Positions 14,101 through 20,892 of a stretch of DNA of 64,000 bases are shown here, piece by piece (within the stretch, counting starts at the first letter, position 1; each line of letters begins with the position of its first letter). Origin of the DNA: Siniperca chuatsi (taxonomy: Eukaryota; Chordata; Actinopteri; Centrarchiformes; Sinipercidae); assembly GCF_020085105.1 (NCBI RefSeq), contig NC_058055.1, forward strand, positions 24,905,822-24,969,821, read 5' to 3'. The position numbers were made by a program, and so were the translations under genes. The notes under the pieces were generated by a model. It did no database searches, had not been told where the DNA came from, and saw nothing but the letters and a program-made list of their open reading frames with translations.

Positions 14101-14598
14101 ATGAAATGTTTTGACTGACAAACACTCCAAACCCCAAAGATATTCAGTATGCTGTCAAGAAAAGCAGCAAAAAAAAAGGCTTGAACCAGAGAATATTTAG
14201 CATTTCTGCTTGGGGGGAAAAAAAGGACTTAAATGATAAATCACTTATCAAAATAGTTGCTGATTATTGTTTCAGCTCTAAAGTATATGCATAAACGCTT
14301 TGTGGAGTAGAGCTCCCTAATGTTCGCTCCCTGTCTCTCTGTTGAATAGGTGCTGGAGCTGCTGAAGGTGGCGTGGATGCGACGCCTCATCTTCACCGTG
14401 GGGACGTCCAGCACCACGGGAGAGCCCGACACGGTGGTGTGGAACGGCATCCACCACAAAACAGAGATGATGTCCAACTTGTCGGGGCACGGCTACCCCG
14501 ACCCCAACTATTTGGACAATGTTCTGTCTGAGCTGGCCTCTCAGGGCGTGACAGAGGACTGCCTCAAACCTCCAGGGAGCAGCAGCAGCAGCAGCTAG
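1265..14598 (+). CDS. dtx2: Deltex E3 ubiquitin ligase 2 (Dtx2), complete gene, 9 coding exons
   Basis: Joins 1265-1574, 2289-2877, 4822-4880, 8053-8265, 9801-9862, 10077-10241, 11870-12031, 12638-12727 and 14350-14598. All junctions are GT-AG and the total is 1899 nt (632 residues plus stop), close to human DTX2 (about 620). Order: WWE domain 1 (residues ~35-104, [10 protein letters not shown]), WWE 2 (~112-190, [12 protein letters not shown]), Pro/Ser-rich linker, polyGln and polySer tracts (~335-375), RING finger (~411-478, CIIC...CGHTLHMLC...CPSC), and Deltex C-terminal domain (~485-625). WWE domains of the family bind the Notch ankyrin repeats; the RING recruits E2; the C-terminal domain binds NAD+/ADP-ribose. 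The C-terminal domain ([14 protein letters not shown]-type ending QGVTEDCL) and the linker motif [10 protein letters not shown] fit DTX2 better than DTX1 or DTX4. The ATG has A at -3 and G at +4. Confidence 0.93.
2289..2877 (+). CDS. dtx2: dtx2 coding exon 2 (WWE domain 2 and Pro/Ser linker)
   Basis: Acceptor ttttcag|GA. Continues TGKTRSVRR into the second WWE domain, then a Pro/Ser-rich linker including the deltex motif CSCQQC. The donor TTAAG|gttggt at 2878 is chosen over the nearby gtatct at 2882, because only the former keeps exon 3 open (phase 2). Confidence 0.88.
3434..3500. repeat. Dispersed repeat, copy 1 (ACTTTATTTATAGAGCAC family)
   Basis: (TAA)n followed by ACTTTATTTATAGAGCACTT and ATCAAAACAAAGTA, within dtx2 intron 2. 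The same core recurs at 22845-22935 and 30599-30696 in the same orientation. Likely the tail of a teleost retroelement; family not assigned. Confidence 0.7.
4310..4732. mobile_element. MITE with 22-bp terminal inverted repeats in dtx2 intron 2
   Basis: The left end GGTCTTTTCAGACGGTAAGC at 4310 is inverted at 4711-4732 with one mismatch over 22 bp. The 423-bp element is richer in G+C than its surroundings and has no plausible transposase. The TIR-bounded, non-coding structure indicates a nonautonomous DNA transposon. The 128-residue minus-strand ORF here is a by-product of the element. Confidence 0.75.
4822..4880 (+). CDS. dtx2: dtx2 coding exon 3 (short linker exon)
   Basis: 59 bp between ctgcag and gtaaac. 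Read in phase 2 it gives [21 protein letters not shown], which parallels the VPVKNLNGSSPVNPALAG-type stretch preceding ILMSA in deltex proteins. Found by homology, since it is too short for ORF calling. Confidence 0.87.
7105..7150. repeat. (AT)n microsatellite
   Basis: About 23 uninterrupted AT units in dtx2 intron 3. Confidence 0.95.
7683..7802 (-). mobile_element. tRNA-derived SINE-like element
   Basis: Read on the minus strand, it has a perfect B-box-like GGTTCGATTCC (7760-7770) downstream of a degenerate tRNA-like head, followed by a body ending in a T-rich/A-rich tail. A functional tRNA is excluded because no cloverleaf pairs. Orientation and boundaries are approximate. Confidence 0.5.
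7843..7888. repeat. (GT)23 microsatellite
   Basis: Uninterrupted GT tract in dtx2 intron 3, in the sense orientation UG in the transcript, ending about 165 nt upstream of the exon 4 acceptor. Confidence 0.95.
8053..8265 (+). CDS. dtx2: dtx2 coding exon 4 (ILMSA motif, polyGln and polySer)
   Basis: Acceptor gctccag|GC, donor GAGAG|gtagct. It begins [14 protein letters not shown], conserved in deltex proteins, then an 11-residue Gln run (8118-8150), a proline-rich stretch, a Ser run (8213-8234) and a basic tail (RRAKRQHRR). A CACCC-rich tract precedes the acceptor. Confidence 0.87.
8118..8150 (+). repeat. dtx2: Coding CAG repeat (polyGln, 11 codons)
   Basis: Ten CAG codons followed by one CAA, within dtx2 exon 4, giving 11 glutamines after APLP. 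Confidence 0.95.
8757..8855. mobile_element. Short hAT-like MITE (CTGCAAC...GTTAGTTGCAG ends)
   Basis: Inverted ends AGCTGCAACGAT and ATTGTTAGTTGCAGC bound about 100 bp. The internal GGTTCCAGCTCCTCAAATA matches the element at 24520-24790. This is a common teleost nonautonomous repeat; class assigned from end sequence only. Confidence 0.6.
9801..9862 (+). CDS. dtx2: dtx2 coding exon 5
   Basis: 62 bp, acceptor gcctcag|CT, donor GATGAG|gtaaat. Encodes the [17 protein letters not shown] segment just before the RING, matching the conserved P(D/E)E(V)I..Y......PDEDC pattern of deltex proteins. Confidence 0.9.
10077..10241 (+). CDS. dtx2: dtx2 coding exon 6 (RING, first part)
   Basis: Encodes [10 protein letters not shown]...[23 protein letters not shown] with the first cysteine pair and the Cys/His core of the RING. 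Phase 0 at both ends. Confidence 0.93.
10412..11396. mobile_element. TTAA-flanked (piggyBac-like) MITE, interrupted by a LINE fragment
   Basis: Both ends read TTAAAGGAATAGT inward, so it has TIRs and TTAA targets. Two further relatives lie at 41498-41655 and 59037-59340. The interior contains palindromic GCTTAGCTTAGC / GCTAAGCTAATCGCC segments and is split near 10925-11340 by a 5'-truncated LINE. Confidence 0.7.
10925..11340 (+). mobile_element. 5'-truncated LINE 3' end nested in the TTAA MITE
   Basis: The frame at 10943-11137 reads [20 protein letters not shown], which resembles the C-terminal end of teleost non-LTR retrotransposon ORF2 proteins. It is followed by an AT-rich 3' UTR and a small hairpin GTCTCTCTTGAAAAAGAGAC near 11291-11310 (typical of LINE 3' tails) and ends near an A/T-rich tail. 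No intact coding capacity remains. Confidence 0.5.
11870..12031 (+). CDS. dtx2: dtx2 coding exon 7 (RING end, start of Deltex C-terminal domain)
   Basis: Encodes [20 protein letters not shown] with the last RING cysteines, then [15 protein letters not shown] and the start of the Deltex C-terminal fold. Phase 0 at both ends, donor ACAG|gtacgt. Confidence 0.93.
12638..12727 (+). CDS. dtx2: dtx2 coding exon 8 (Deltex C-terminal domain)
   Basis: Encodes [20 protein letters not shown]..., the hallmark of the Deltex C-terminal domain. Phase 0 at both ends, acceptor ccaccag, donor GAAG|gtaaaa. Confidence 0.93.
14060..14279. mobile_element. hAT-like MITE in dtx2 intron 8
   Basis: Ends GGCTGCAGCTACTGATTATT and (inverted) AATAGTTGCTGATTATTG, about 220 bp. 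Related to the elements at 8757 and 24520. It stops about 70 bp before the exon 9 acceptor. Confidence 0.55.
14350..14598 (+). CDS. dtx2: dtx2 coding exon 9 (end of protein)
   Basis: Acceptor ttgaatag. Encodes the rest of the C-terminal domain, including [15 protein letters not shown] and HHKTE (the pocket region that binds NAD+/ADP-ribose in the family), [10 protein letters not shown], and a short polySer tail before TAG at 14596-14598. Confidence 0.93.
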   Translation: MLELLKVAWMRRLIFTVGTSSTTGEPDTVVWNGIHHKTEMMSNLSGHGYPDPNYLDNVLSELASQGVTEDCLKPPGSSSSSS

Positions 14599-15375
14599 GT
14601 CACAGCTCCGAGCTTCACACACTTCCTCTCACTGCTGACCACTGAGTTAACCCTTCAAAATCCACCTCTGTGGCCAGGTGGGCCTCCTGCAACCTCTGTG
14701 TGTTATTAAGTTAATGTCAGCATCTGCCCAAATCTCATTGAGTGAGCAAAGGAGGAGAAGTGAGCCGAATGATGGTCCTGAAGCTTCTTTGGAAGAATGC
14801 AAAGTGGAGTGCTTGCTGAGGAGTAGTTCATGCTCCAATACATTCCCGCTCATTACATATTCCAGTAGGCAGACCTCAGAGAAAAATGGGGCTCCTCTTA
14901 CTCTGAGCCTCTTTTATCAAACCTCCACAGACTGGAGATTGTGCTTTTATTTTGTTTTGTTTTTTTTACATCAAGAGCCTCATCTGTATCCCTTTGTCCA
15001 GTTACCATGAGAATGGCAGCTTACATCCGGGATCAAAATCTCATAAAGCACTTTAGTTCTGACAGTGCATTTAGCTGAGAAGATGTGTGATTTCCTGGTA
15101 AAGGGCAGTTAACTTGTTTTCAAATTGGGAAGTTATGCAATTAAAGTGTTTCTACTGAAAACCTTTGTGTTTAGCACAAAGACACTGAAACTTCTAGTAG
15201 CAAAGTGAGTATATATTAGCCTATTTGATGAGAAAAGGCAATACTAAAGTGATGTAAATAAAAAAAAAATAACATGAATGAAAAAAAATATTGTAAAAAA
15301 AACAAACAAACAACTAAAACAGGTTGTGTCCATAAGTGACAGTCGAGGAGAATAAAGTTGTGTATTTTTTAACAT
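14599..15375 (+). other. dtx2: dtx2 3' UTR
   Basis: From the stop codon to just after the first good poly(A) signal. Extent inferred from the signal at 15351, with a GT/T-rich stretch directly after it. Confidence 0.5.
15351..15356 (+). terminator. dtx2: Poly(A) signal AATAAA, probable dtx2 3' end
   Basis: AATAAA followed by GTTGTGTATTTTTT, a GU/U-rich downstream element. Another AATAAA near 15887 is an alternative. Confidence 0.5.
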
Positions 15376-15841
15376 TTAACACTACTTCTAATTTGATCAT
15401 CTGTAATATGTTATTCCCTAACCTCATTTGATTAGCATATGTCTAATGCACTCACATTTTGATTTTTCATGTTTTGAATTTGCAGTAACTATGCCCATGG
15501 GCATTCTGCAGCCATTGCTTTTGTCACTTAATATTTTACCGTTTGTGTTGCCATGTATGTGAGAAGGGACAAGGTTACATCGTATATAGCTTGACGACCT
15601 CAATCCTTTTGTCCAAACAGATGGGAAGGACCGCTGAGATTAAAAAAAAGCTCTGGTTAAGAACATTTTACAGTGTGACAATCAAGGTCATCGACGTCGT
15701 CTTGATTAAACAAGACACATGAAGCCGCGGCGAGCATGTTAATGTTCCCGCCGGCTGCAAACTCACCTCCTGTATTCACATGCATCATTCTGCTCACAGC
15801 GCTGCAGTACAGTTGCTGAACTGAGTCTTGACATGTATACA

Positions 15842-15844
<3 letters not shown>

Positions 15845-15878
<34 letters not shown>
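15845..15878. repeat. Poly(A) tract of 34 bases
   Basis: Uninterrupted A run. Could be a retroelement tail or a simple repeat; no target duplication was identified. Confidence 0.9.
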
Positions 15879-15882
<4 letters not shown>

Positions 15883-16986
15883 CTGCAATAAAGAAATAAG
15901 GCAAAATGAATCCTGACTCGATCTCTGACGTTATGCAGGTTTTTTTTGTTTTTGTTTTTTTTCATTAGCTTTTAATTTACAATTAAGAGATTTCTTTAAG
16001 AAAAAAAAAAAGGCCCCTCAGTTGATGAAGGTGCTGATCTACCTCCAACGATGCTGCAGTGATGTTTCGACCCACTGGTCAGGATCATGAACAGTGTGTG
16101 AATTCATTCCTCAGGTGGGGCTTATGATCCTTGAATATGGAGGGGAATATTGTAGTGTTTAAACCCCAAGGTGCTCCTGGTCCTCTTAAATGGCCTCTTA
16201 TTACTTGGCTGTTGTATGACCATTCAGAGTGATCATCGGAGCTAATGGCTCGCAGTAGATGGCTGCCTGTAGCATTATAGATTAGCCATCATCTTGTTGA
16301 GAGGCACCTATTCGTGTCCTGACCTCCAGAGAATGTGCAATAACACAGTAGATAAAACAAAAAAAGGCTATGTTTTAGGATAAAAATCCGAGTGTGCTTG
16401 CTTAAGCTGGAAGCTAGTGCTTCAATGTCTGGAAGCCGGGATAATGTGACAGACATACATTGAACATAAAAATCATGACATAATATAGTAAAATAAACTA
16501 TTTTAAAATTTTAGGGCATCGTGTTAAAACTCAGTATATGTATGTGGTATTTGTCATTTCTTAAGTATTTCTCTATAACATAAATATTCATGACTAAAGA
16601 GGCAACAATCAAAGTTAAAGTTGGGGAAAAACATTGTAGTTATTATTTATTAAAAGTGTTCATCAAGACTGTGGGTGTGCTTTCAACAGATTTGATAACA
16701 AATGACAACCCCCAACAACCCCACAACTGTCATCACATTTTAATTCAGATATTGCTAAATCCTGATTGGTGCACAAAAGTATGTGACATCAGCTTTTCCC
16801 AACAGAGCACTGCCCACTTCAAACCAGTAAGGACAGCGCAGTCAAAAACACAAATACAGTAATCTCTTAAATATATAATAAATAACCAAAACTCCTCAAA
16901 CTTTGGCAGAATGTTCATGTAGGACCCCATTGCTTATAGTAAGAAGCTGATTGAGAAAATGTGTTTTTAAGGCCTTTAAGGTGAAT

Positions 16987-17012
16987 ACTATATATATATA
17001 TATATATATATA
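16987..17012. repeat. (AT)n microsatellite
   Basis: About 13 TA units. Confidence 0.9.
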
Positions 17013-17599
17013 CATGTGAACACCAGACATGAAAAACTAGACAGTCCGAGAAGTGTATCTGACTTCAGTGAGCATGTTGATTTGGTCCGACGGTCTTGTT
17101 CTTTCCTGGGCAGGTACACCTTGCTAAAATGAATGCAGTCTAATATACAGAGAGATGTTTCTGTTATTTAACCTGCACCCTCGTTGATATGAATGGGGTG
17201 GAAAAAAATAATAGAAACTCCTCTCGGTATAATGCAATACATTTCAACAGCACCACAAACTGCAGCCTCCCAAATGACCAGTTGAATCAACACCTCTGTA
17301 AAACATTTTCAGCATAAACTGAACATTATAACCTACATGAAGGTGGGAAGACTGTTGTATTAGACTGCAGTCATTTTAGCTAGCTGTACCTAGTTGGCAA
17401 CTGAGTGAATAAAGTTTCCAATAATAAATGAATAATGTGTACTTGGGCTAAGATGGAGCAAAAAATGTGTAAGGAACGGACTAACATAAACTGCAATCAT
17501 GCCGGGCGAACTAGCTTAATGTTTCGGTTTCAACCCAAGTTACAGTTGTAACATTAACCAAGCATTACTTTCAAGGCCAAGGAGCATTTCATATTAATG

Positions 17600-19320
17600 T
17601 GCTAGTTATATTATTTTGTGGTGTGGTGTTGCATTTAAGAAATATAAACATCCCAAATCAATGGTGACTACTAATGGACTGAGGTCAGCCCATTTCCAGG
17701 TCAGTAGGGGTACAAAACAGGGCTGCCCCCTTTCCCCACTGCTATTTATTGTAGCTCCTGAACCACTAGCAGAAGCAATTAGAACCCACACTGCTGTCAA
17801 AGGAGTAAGACTGCGGCACCAAAAGCACAAACTCCTAATTTTCCCAGATGATCTATTGGTTCTAATGTCACGCCCCAAACACTCAGTTCCCCCTCTATTC
17901 GATATAGTTAATAAATTCTCTGAAATTTCGGGGTATAAGGTGAACTGGAGTAAATCTGAGTTGATGCCCCTATCACAACATTGCCAAAAAAAGATTTCCA
18001 TGAATGGAGATTCCAATGGGTTCATAAAAATGTGAAGTATCTCAGTTTACTGCTAAACCCTGGACTTGTAAATAAGATAAAGGATCATTTTGACCCACTC
18101 CTGCAGAAGATTCAGCTTCTCTTTTACAGTTGGGAAGCTCTTAATATCCTTGTGGGGTCGTGTTCAGGTTATAAAAATGGTTATCAGAATCAGAAATACT
18201 TTATTGATCCCCGAGGGGAAACTCTTGTTACAGCTGCTCACTCTCACGTCAGTGCACACAGGAATAGAAGTACTAAGCAAATCAAAATATAATACACTAT
18301 GACAGAGGCAAGATAAATGAAGTACAAAGTGGTTATCGCTCCCAAACTGATCTACTCCATGAGTATGCTGCCTCCGAACATCCCTGCAAATATCTTTAAA
18401 TCCATTGATAAAATGTTTATGGAATTCATATGGGCGGGGAAAAAAAATAGAATGAAACTTGGCAGACTGCAGACTACAGCGCGTGAAGGGGAACTTAGAC
18501 TGCCCAATATTCATCTAGTAGTCCAAATAGGATCGCTCTTATCAGAAAGTAACAACAGACCAATATGGGTTGATATAGAACAGGAACTGAATAGTCCCTT
18601 TAGAGCAGCTGACTATTTAAGTTCCCAGCTGGACAACCCCATTATGTTGCACACCAAAACCATATGGCACAAGATACACAAGAGAGAACTCTTCCCCCTT
18701 CTTCAATCAATCAATTCAGCGTCTCTCTGGAACAACCCTTTACTGAGGATAAATCATTGTACTGGAGGGACTTTAAGAGTACAGTCTAGAGCTGCTCTAT
18801 AGGAAAAGTGCAATGAGTGTCTCTACCAGGAGAATATTTTGAAATCCTTTGAGATCTTGAAGGGTCAGTTTAATCTGCAGAAAAAATGATTTCTGGAGAT
18901 ATCTCCAACTCCGACACTGTCTACTTAAAAATCAGTGAATCTAGACCCTTCGCCCCCACAATCGGATATAGACAACCAAATGAAACATTTTTAACACATA
19001 CAGCAAGCTCAATTTACAGCTACCTCACATGCAAATGTAGCGTAAACACTGGAGGACTGACAGGAGTGTGGGAAAGAGATTTTGCATTTGATGACGATGA
19101 CTGGAGTACATTGGTAGGGCAGATGCTTAAGAGATGATAGATCAAAACTGACTCAATATAAAATCTTCAATAGAATCTATTTAAATCCAGCAAGGCTACA
19201 GGCCATGGGCCTGATACTATGCGGCCTATGCTGGAGATGCAACTCATAGGCGATATAGTGCACATATTTTAGTTGCCCCTCAAAAGATCATGGAGAAGGG
19301 TGGTCGCTGCATAGTTCTTT
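17600..19320 (+). pseudogene. Decayed L1-type LINE reverse transcriptase (ORF2 fragment)
   Basis: Successive frames encode a reverse transcriptase: SRGTKQGCPLSPLLFIVAPE (17692 onward), the active-site segment LLIFPDDLLVL, SGYKVNWSKSELMPL, KYLSLLLNPG, then APKLIYSMSMLPPNIPANIF and IWAGKKNRMKLGRL, and near the end KIFNRIYLNPARLQAMGL with CWRCN, as in the C-terminal part of L1-clade ORF2. The usual (F/Y)ADD is FPDD, a change that should inactivate the enzyme. Frameshifts near 17990 and 18150, stops at 18800 and about 19140, and a LINE inserted at 18186 break the frame. No endonuclease domain is left (5' truncated). It is a dead copy. Confidence 0.85.
18178..18337 (-). mobile_element. LINE 3' tail inserted into the L1 copy, with 8-bp target duplication
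   Basis: An insert at 18186-18329 is flanked by TGGTTATC at 18178-18185 and 18330-18337. Removing the insert and one flank restores the interrupted L1 frame (VIKMV joins VIAPKL). The insert starts AGAATCAGAAATACTTTATT and continues GATCCCCGAGGGGAAACTC. On the minus strand this is a LINE 3' end with AATAAAGTATTTCTG. The same sequence begins the longer copy at 27870. Confidence 0.85.
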
Positions 19321-19322
19321 CC

Positions 19323-19375
19323 AAGTCAAGTCAAAATGTATTTATATAGCACATTTTATACAATGTAAGCTCAAT
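19323..19375. repeat. Dispersed teleost repeat fragment (TTTATATAGCACATTT)
   Basis: AAGTCAAGTCAAAATGTATT followed by TATATAGCACATTTTATAC, directly after the L1 remnant. Resembles the tail of a retroelement; not assigned. Confidence 0.45.
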
Positions 19376-19814
19376 GTAAACTTACTATGAAATTATTGAA
19401 AAATTACAGACCTTTAAAATAACTTACCAAAAAATACCTGAGTAGAAATATTAGCATTGTTTTCGCTAAAAAAGCATGATCTAAAGAAAATGTAAAGAAC
19501 AAGAATTGCCCTCACATTGATTTGTTCAGTGAATATATTTTTTCTGTTTCCTTCAGTGTAATTAGTAATCAATTATCAGACAGCAACTTTAAGTTTCTCT
19601 TTGTTACAGAGCTTATTCTTCATATTTATCCAAAACCCAATAAAAAAATCCATTCGAAATTTGCTGTGAAACACCACGTTCAGCTAATGCAGCTAACTTC
19701 CAGAGCCACTTCCTGACTGAACTACTCTACGAAAGACTGTGTGGTGAAGTCGGTCTTTAGATCAGACATCCTACAGTACTGTACATCAAAAAATGAACTC
19801 CAACAAAATGAAAT

Positions 19815-20782
19815 TGCAAGGCAACACATTTTATTTCAAAGGCCTAATTGGCGTTAAGGTACAGCATATTAAATATTGTTAGTCCAGAGACAGTCATTGC
19901 AGAATAACATACCATTCTTTCCTTTACATGATACATTCAGGCTGACTTTAAATGAGATATTTTACATATTGTTAATGTGGTGCTAACATAAAGAGGCTGT
20001 TTACTGAAGGTCTTGTGTTTACTGCAGGTACTTCCTGCTGCTGTGTGAGCAGAGGTTCTACCTGTCTGGCAAACTTTGAGTCCATTTTGTCTCCTTTAAT
20101 TTCTCATGGCTTGCAGTCGCCACAACACCCAATTAAGACACTTCATTGCTGCTGATTAATTTGATTTCAGCGGTTACCTGTAGTTACTGAGTGACTAGTA
20201 GCATCTGTGTTAGTGTTGTGATAGTTCCTCAAGCAGCTGTATAACAGAATAATGTATTTTACATCCCTGCACATAATGTTATATTTCAATAAATATAATA
20301 AATAAAAAGTACAAATATCTGAATATTATGGAACCAGATCGTTATCAAAGACATTATTTTTTGTCAGTAATACATTGCAACCAAATGCTGGATCCAACAA
20401 CATGACTCAGTGGATGGACACTTCGTAAATGCAAGGGCAAATAACATGACTTTAGTAATGTCTCTAGCTTTGTAAAAAACAATATTACTGTCATGATCAG
20501 CTTTAGAAGGAAAACAAAAACTGAGAGTGGTCCTGCTGGCACTGTGTGGAGACAGGAGACTGATAACAAGCCAAGCTTTCGCCCTGCAACATTTTGATCC
20601 ACATACATTCTGTTGTTCCTCAACACTCACAGAGTCAAACCTTCAGCTCTCTATATTCAGTCTGGAGAGATTGTTTGGTCTTAGTGCTCTGACAAAGTGT
20701 TAGTGTCGCATGTGGAAGAGTCATGAATATCACTTTGACAAACTCCTCCTTTTATCCCTTTGCTGCAGTCCAGGATTGTCCT
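19815..20782 (-). other. gtf2ird1: gtf2ird1 3' UTR (inferred)
   Basis: From the stop codon to the candidate poly(A) signal. Contains two overlapping minus-strand ORFs of about 90 codons (20354-20630) that show no domain and are considered chance. Confidence 0.4.
19830..19835 (-). terminator. gtf2ird1: Poly(A) signal AATAAA (minus), candidate gtf2ird1 3' end
   Basis: TTTATT on the plus strand is AATAAA on the minus strand, about 950 nt past the gtf2ird1 stop. The next clear one downstream of the stop, so a 3' UTR of 20782 to about 19810 is inferred. Confidence 0.4.
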
Positions 20783-20851
20783 TCAGTAATTGACTTTCCC
20801 GGGAACCTGCACATTCACTCCACTGTAGTCCACCATGTACATGGGCCACTG
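20783..20851 (-). CDS. gtf2ird1: gtf2ird1 coding exon 26 (C-terminus)
   Basis: Encodes [18 protein letters not shown] and KVNY, then TGA at 20785-20783. The acceptor is a tandem NAGNAG (gcagcag), so the exon may start at 20851 (with Gln) or 20848 (without). A (TG)n tract on the minus strand lies 7 nt upstream. Confidence 0.92.
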   Translation of the reverse strand, partial: QWPMYMVDYSGVNVQVPGKVNY

Positions 20852-20858
20852 CTGCAGG

Positions 20859-20892
<34 letters not shown>

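Larger units (their letters stand above)
15376..17600. other. Intergenic gap between dtx2 and gtf2ird1, no gene seen
   Basis: AT-rich sequence with a 34-base poly(A) at 15845-15878, an (AT)n tract at 16987-17012 and a fragment (about 17350-17420) of a dispersed repeat that recurs near 36877-36925 (TTAGACTGCA...GTACCTA...GGCAACTGAG). No ORF is convincing. Confidence 0.6.

Noticed and set aside
1265..14598. Assignment to dtx1 or dtx4
   Set aside because: The C-terminal half ([17 protein letters not shown]) and WWE 1 (AVWEWQD) fit DTX2 better, although the linker shares motifs with DTX4.
17616..18802. A functional reverse transcriptase gene
   Set aside because: Frameshifts, FPDD active site, a LINE insertion and no endonuclease domain; called as a dead L1 copy.
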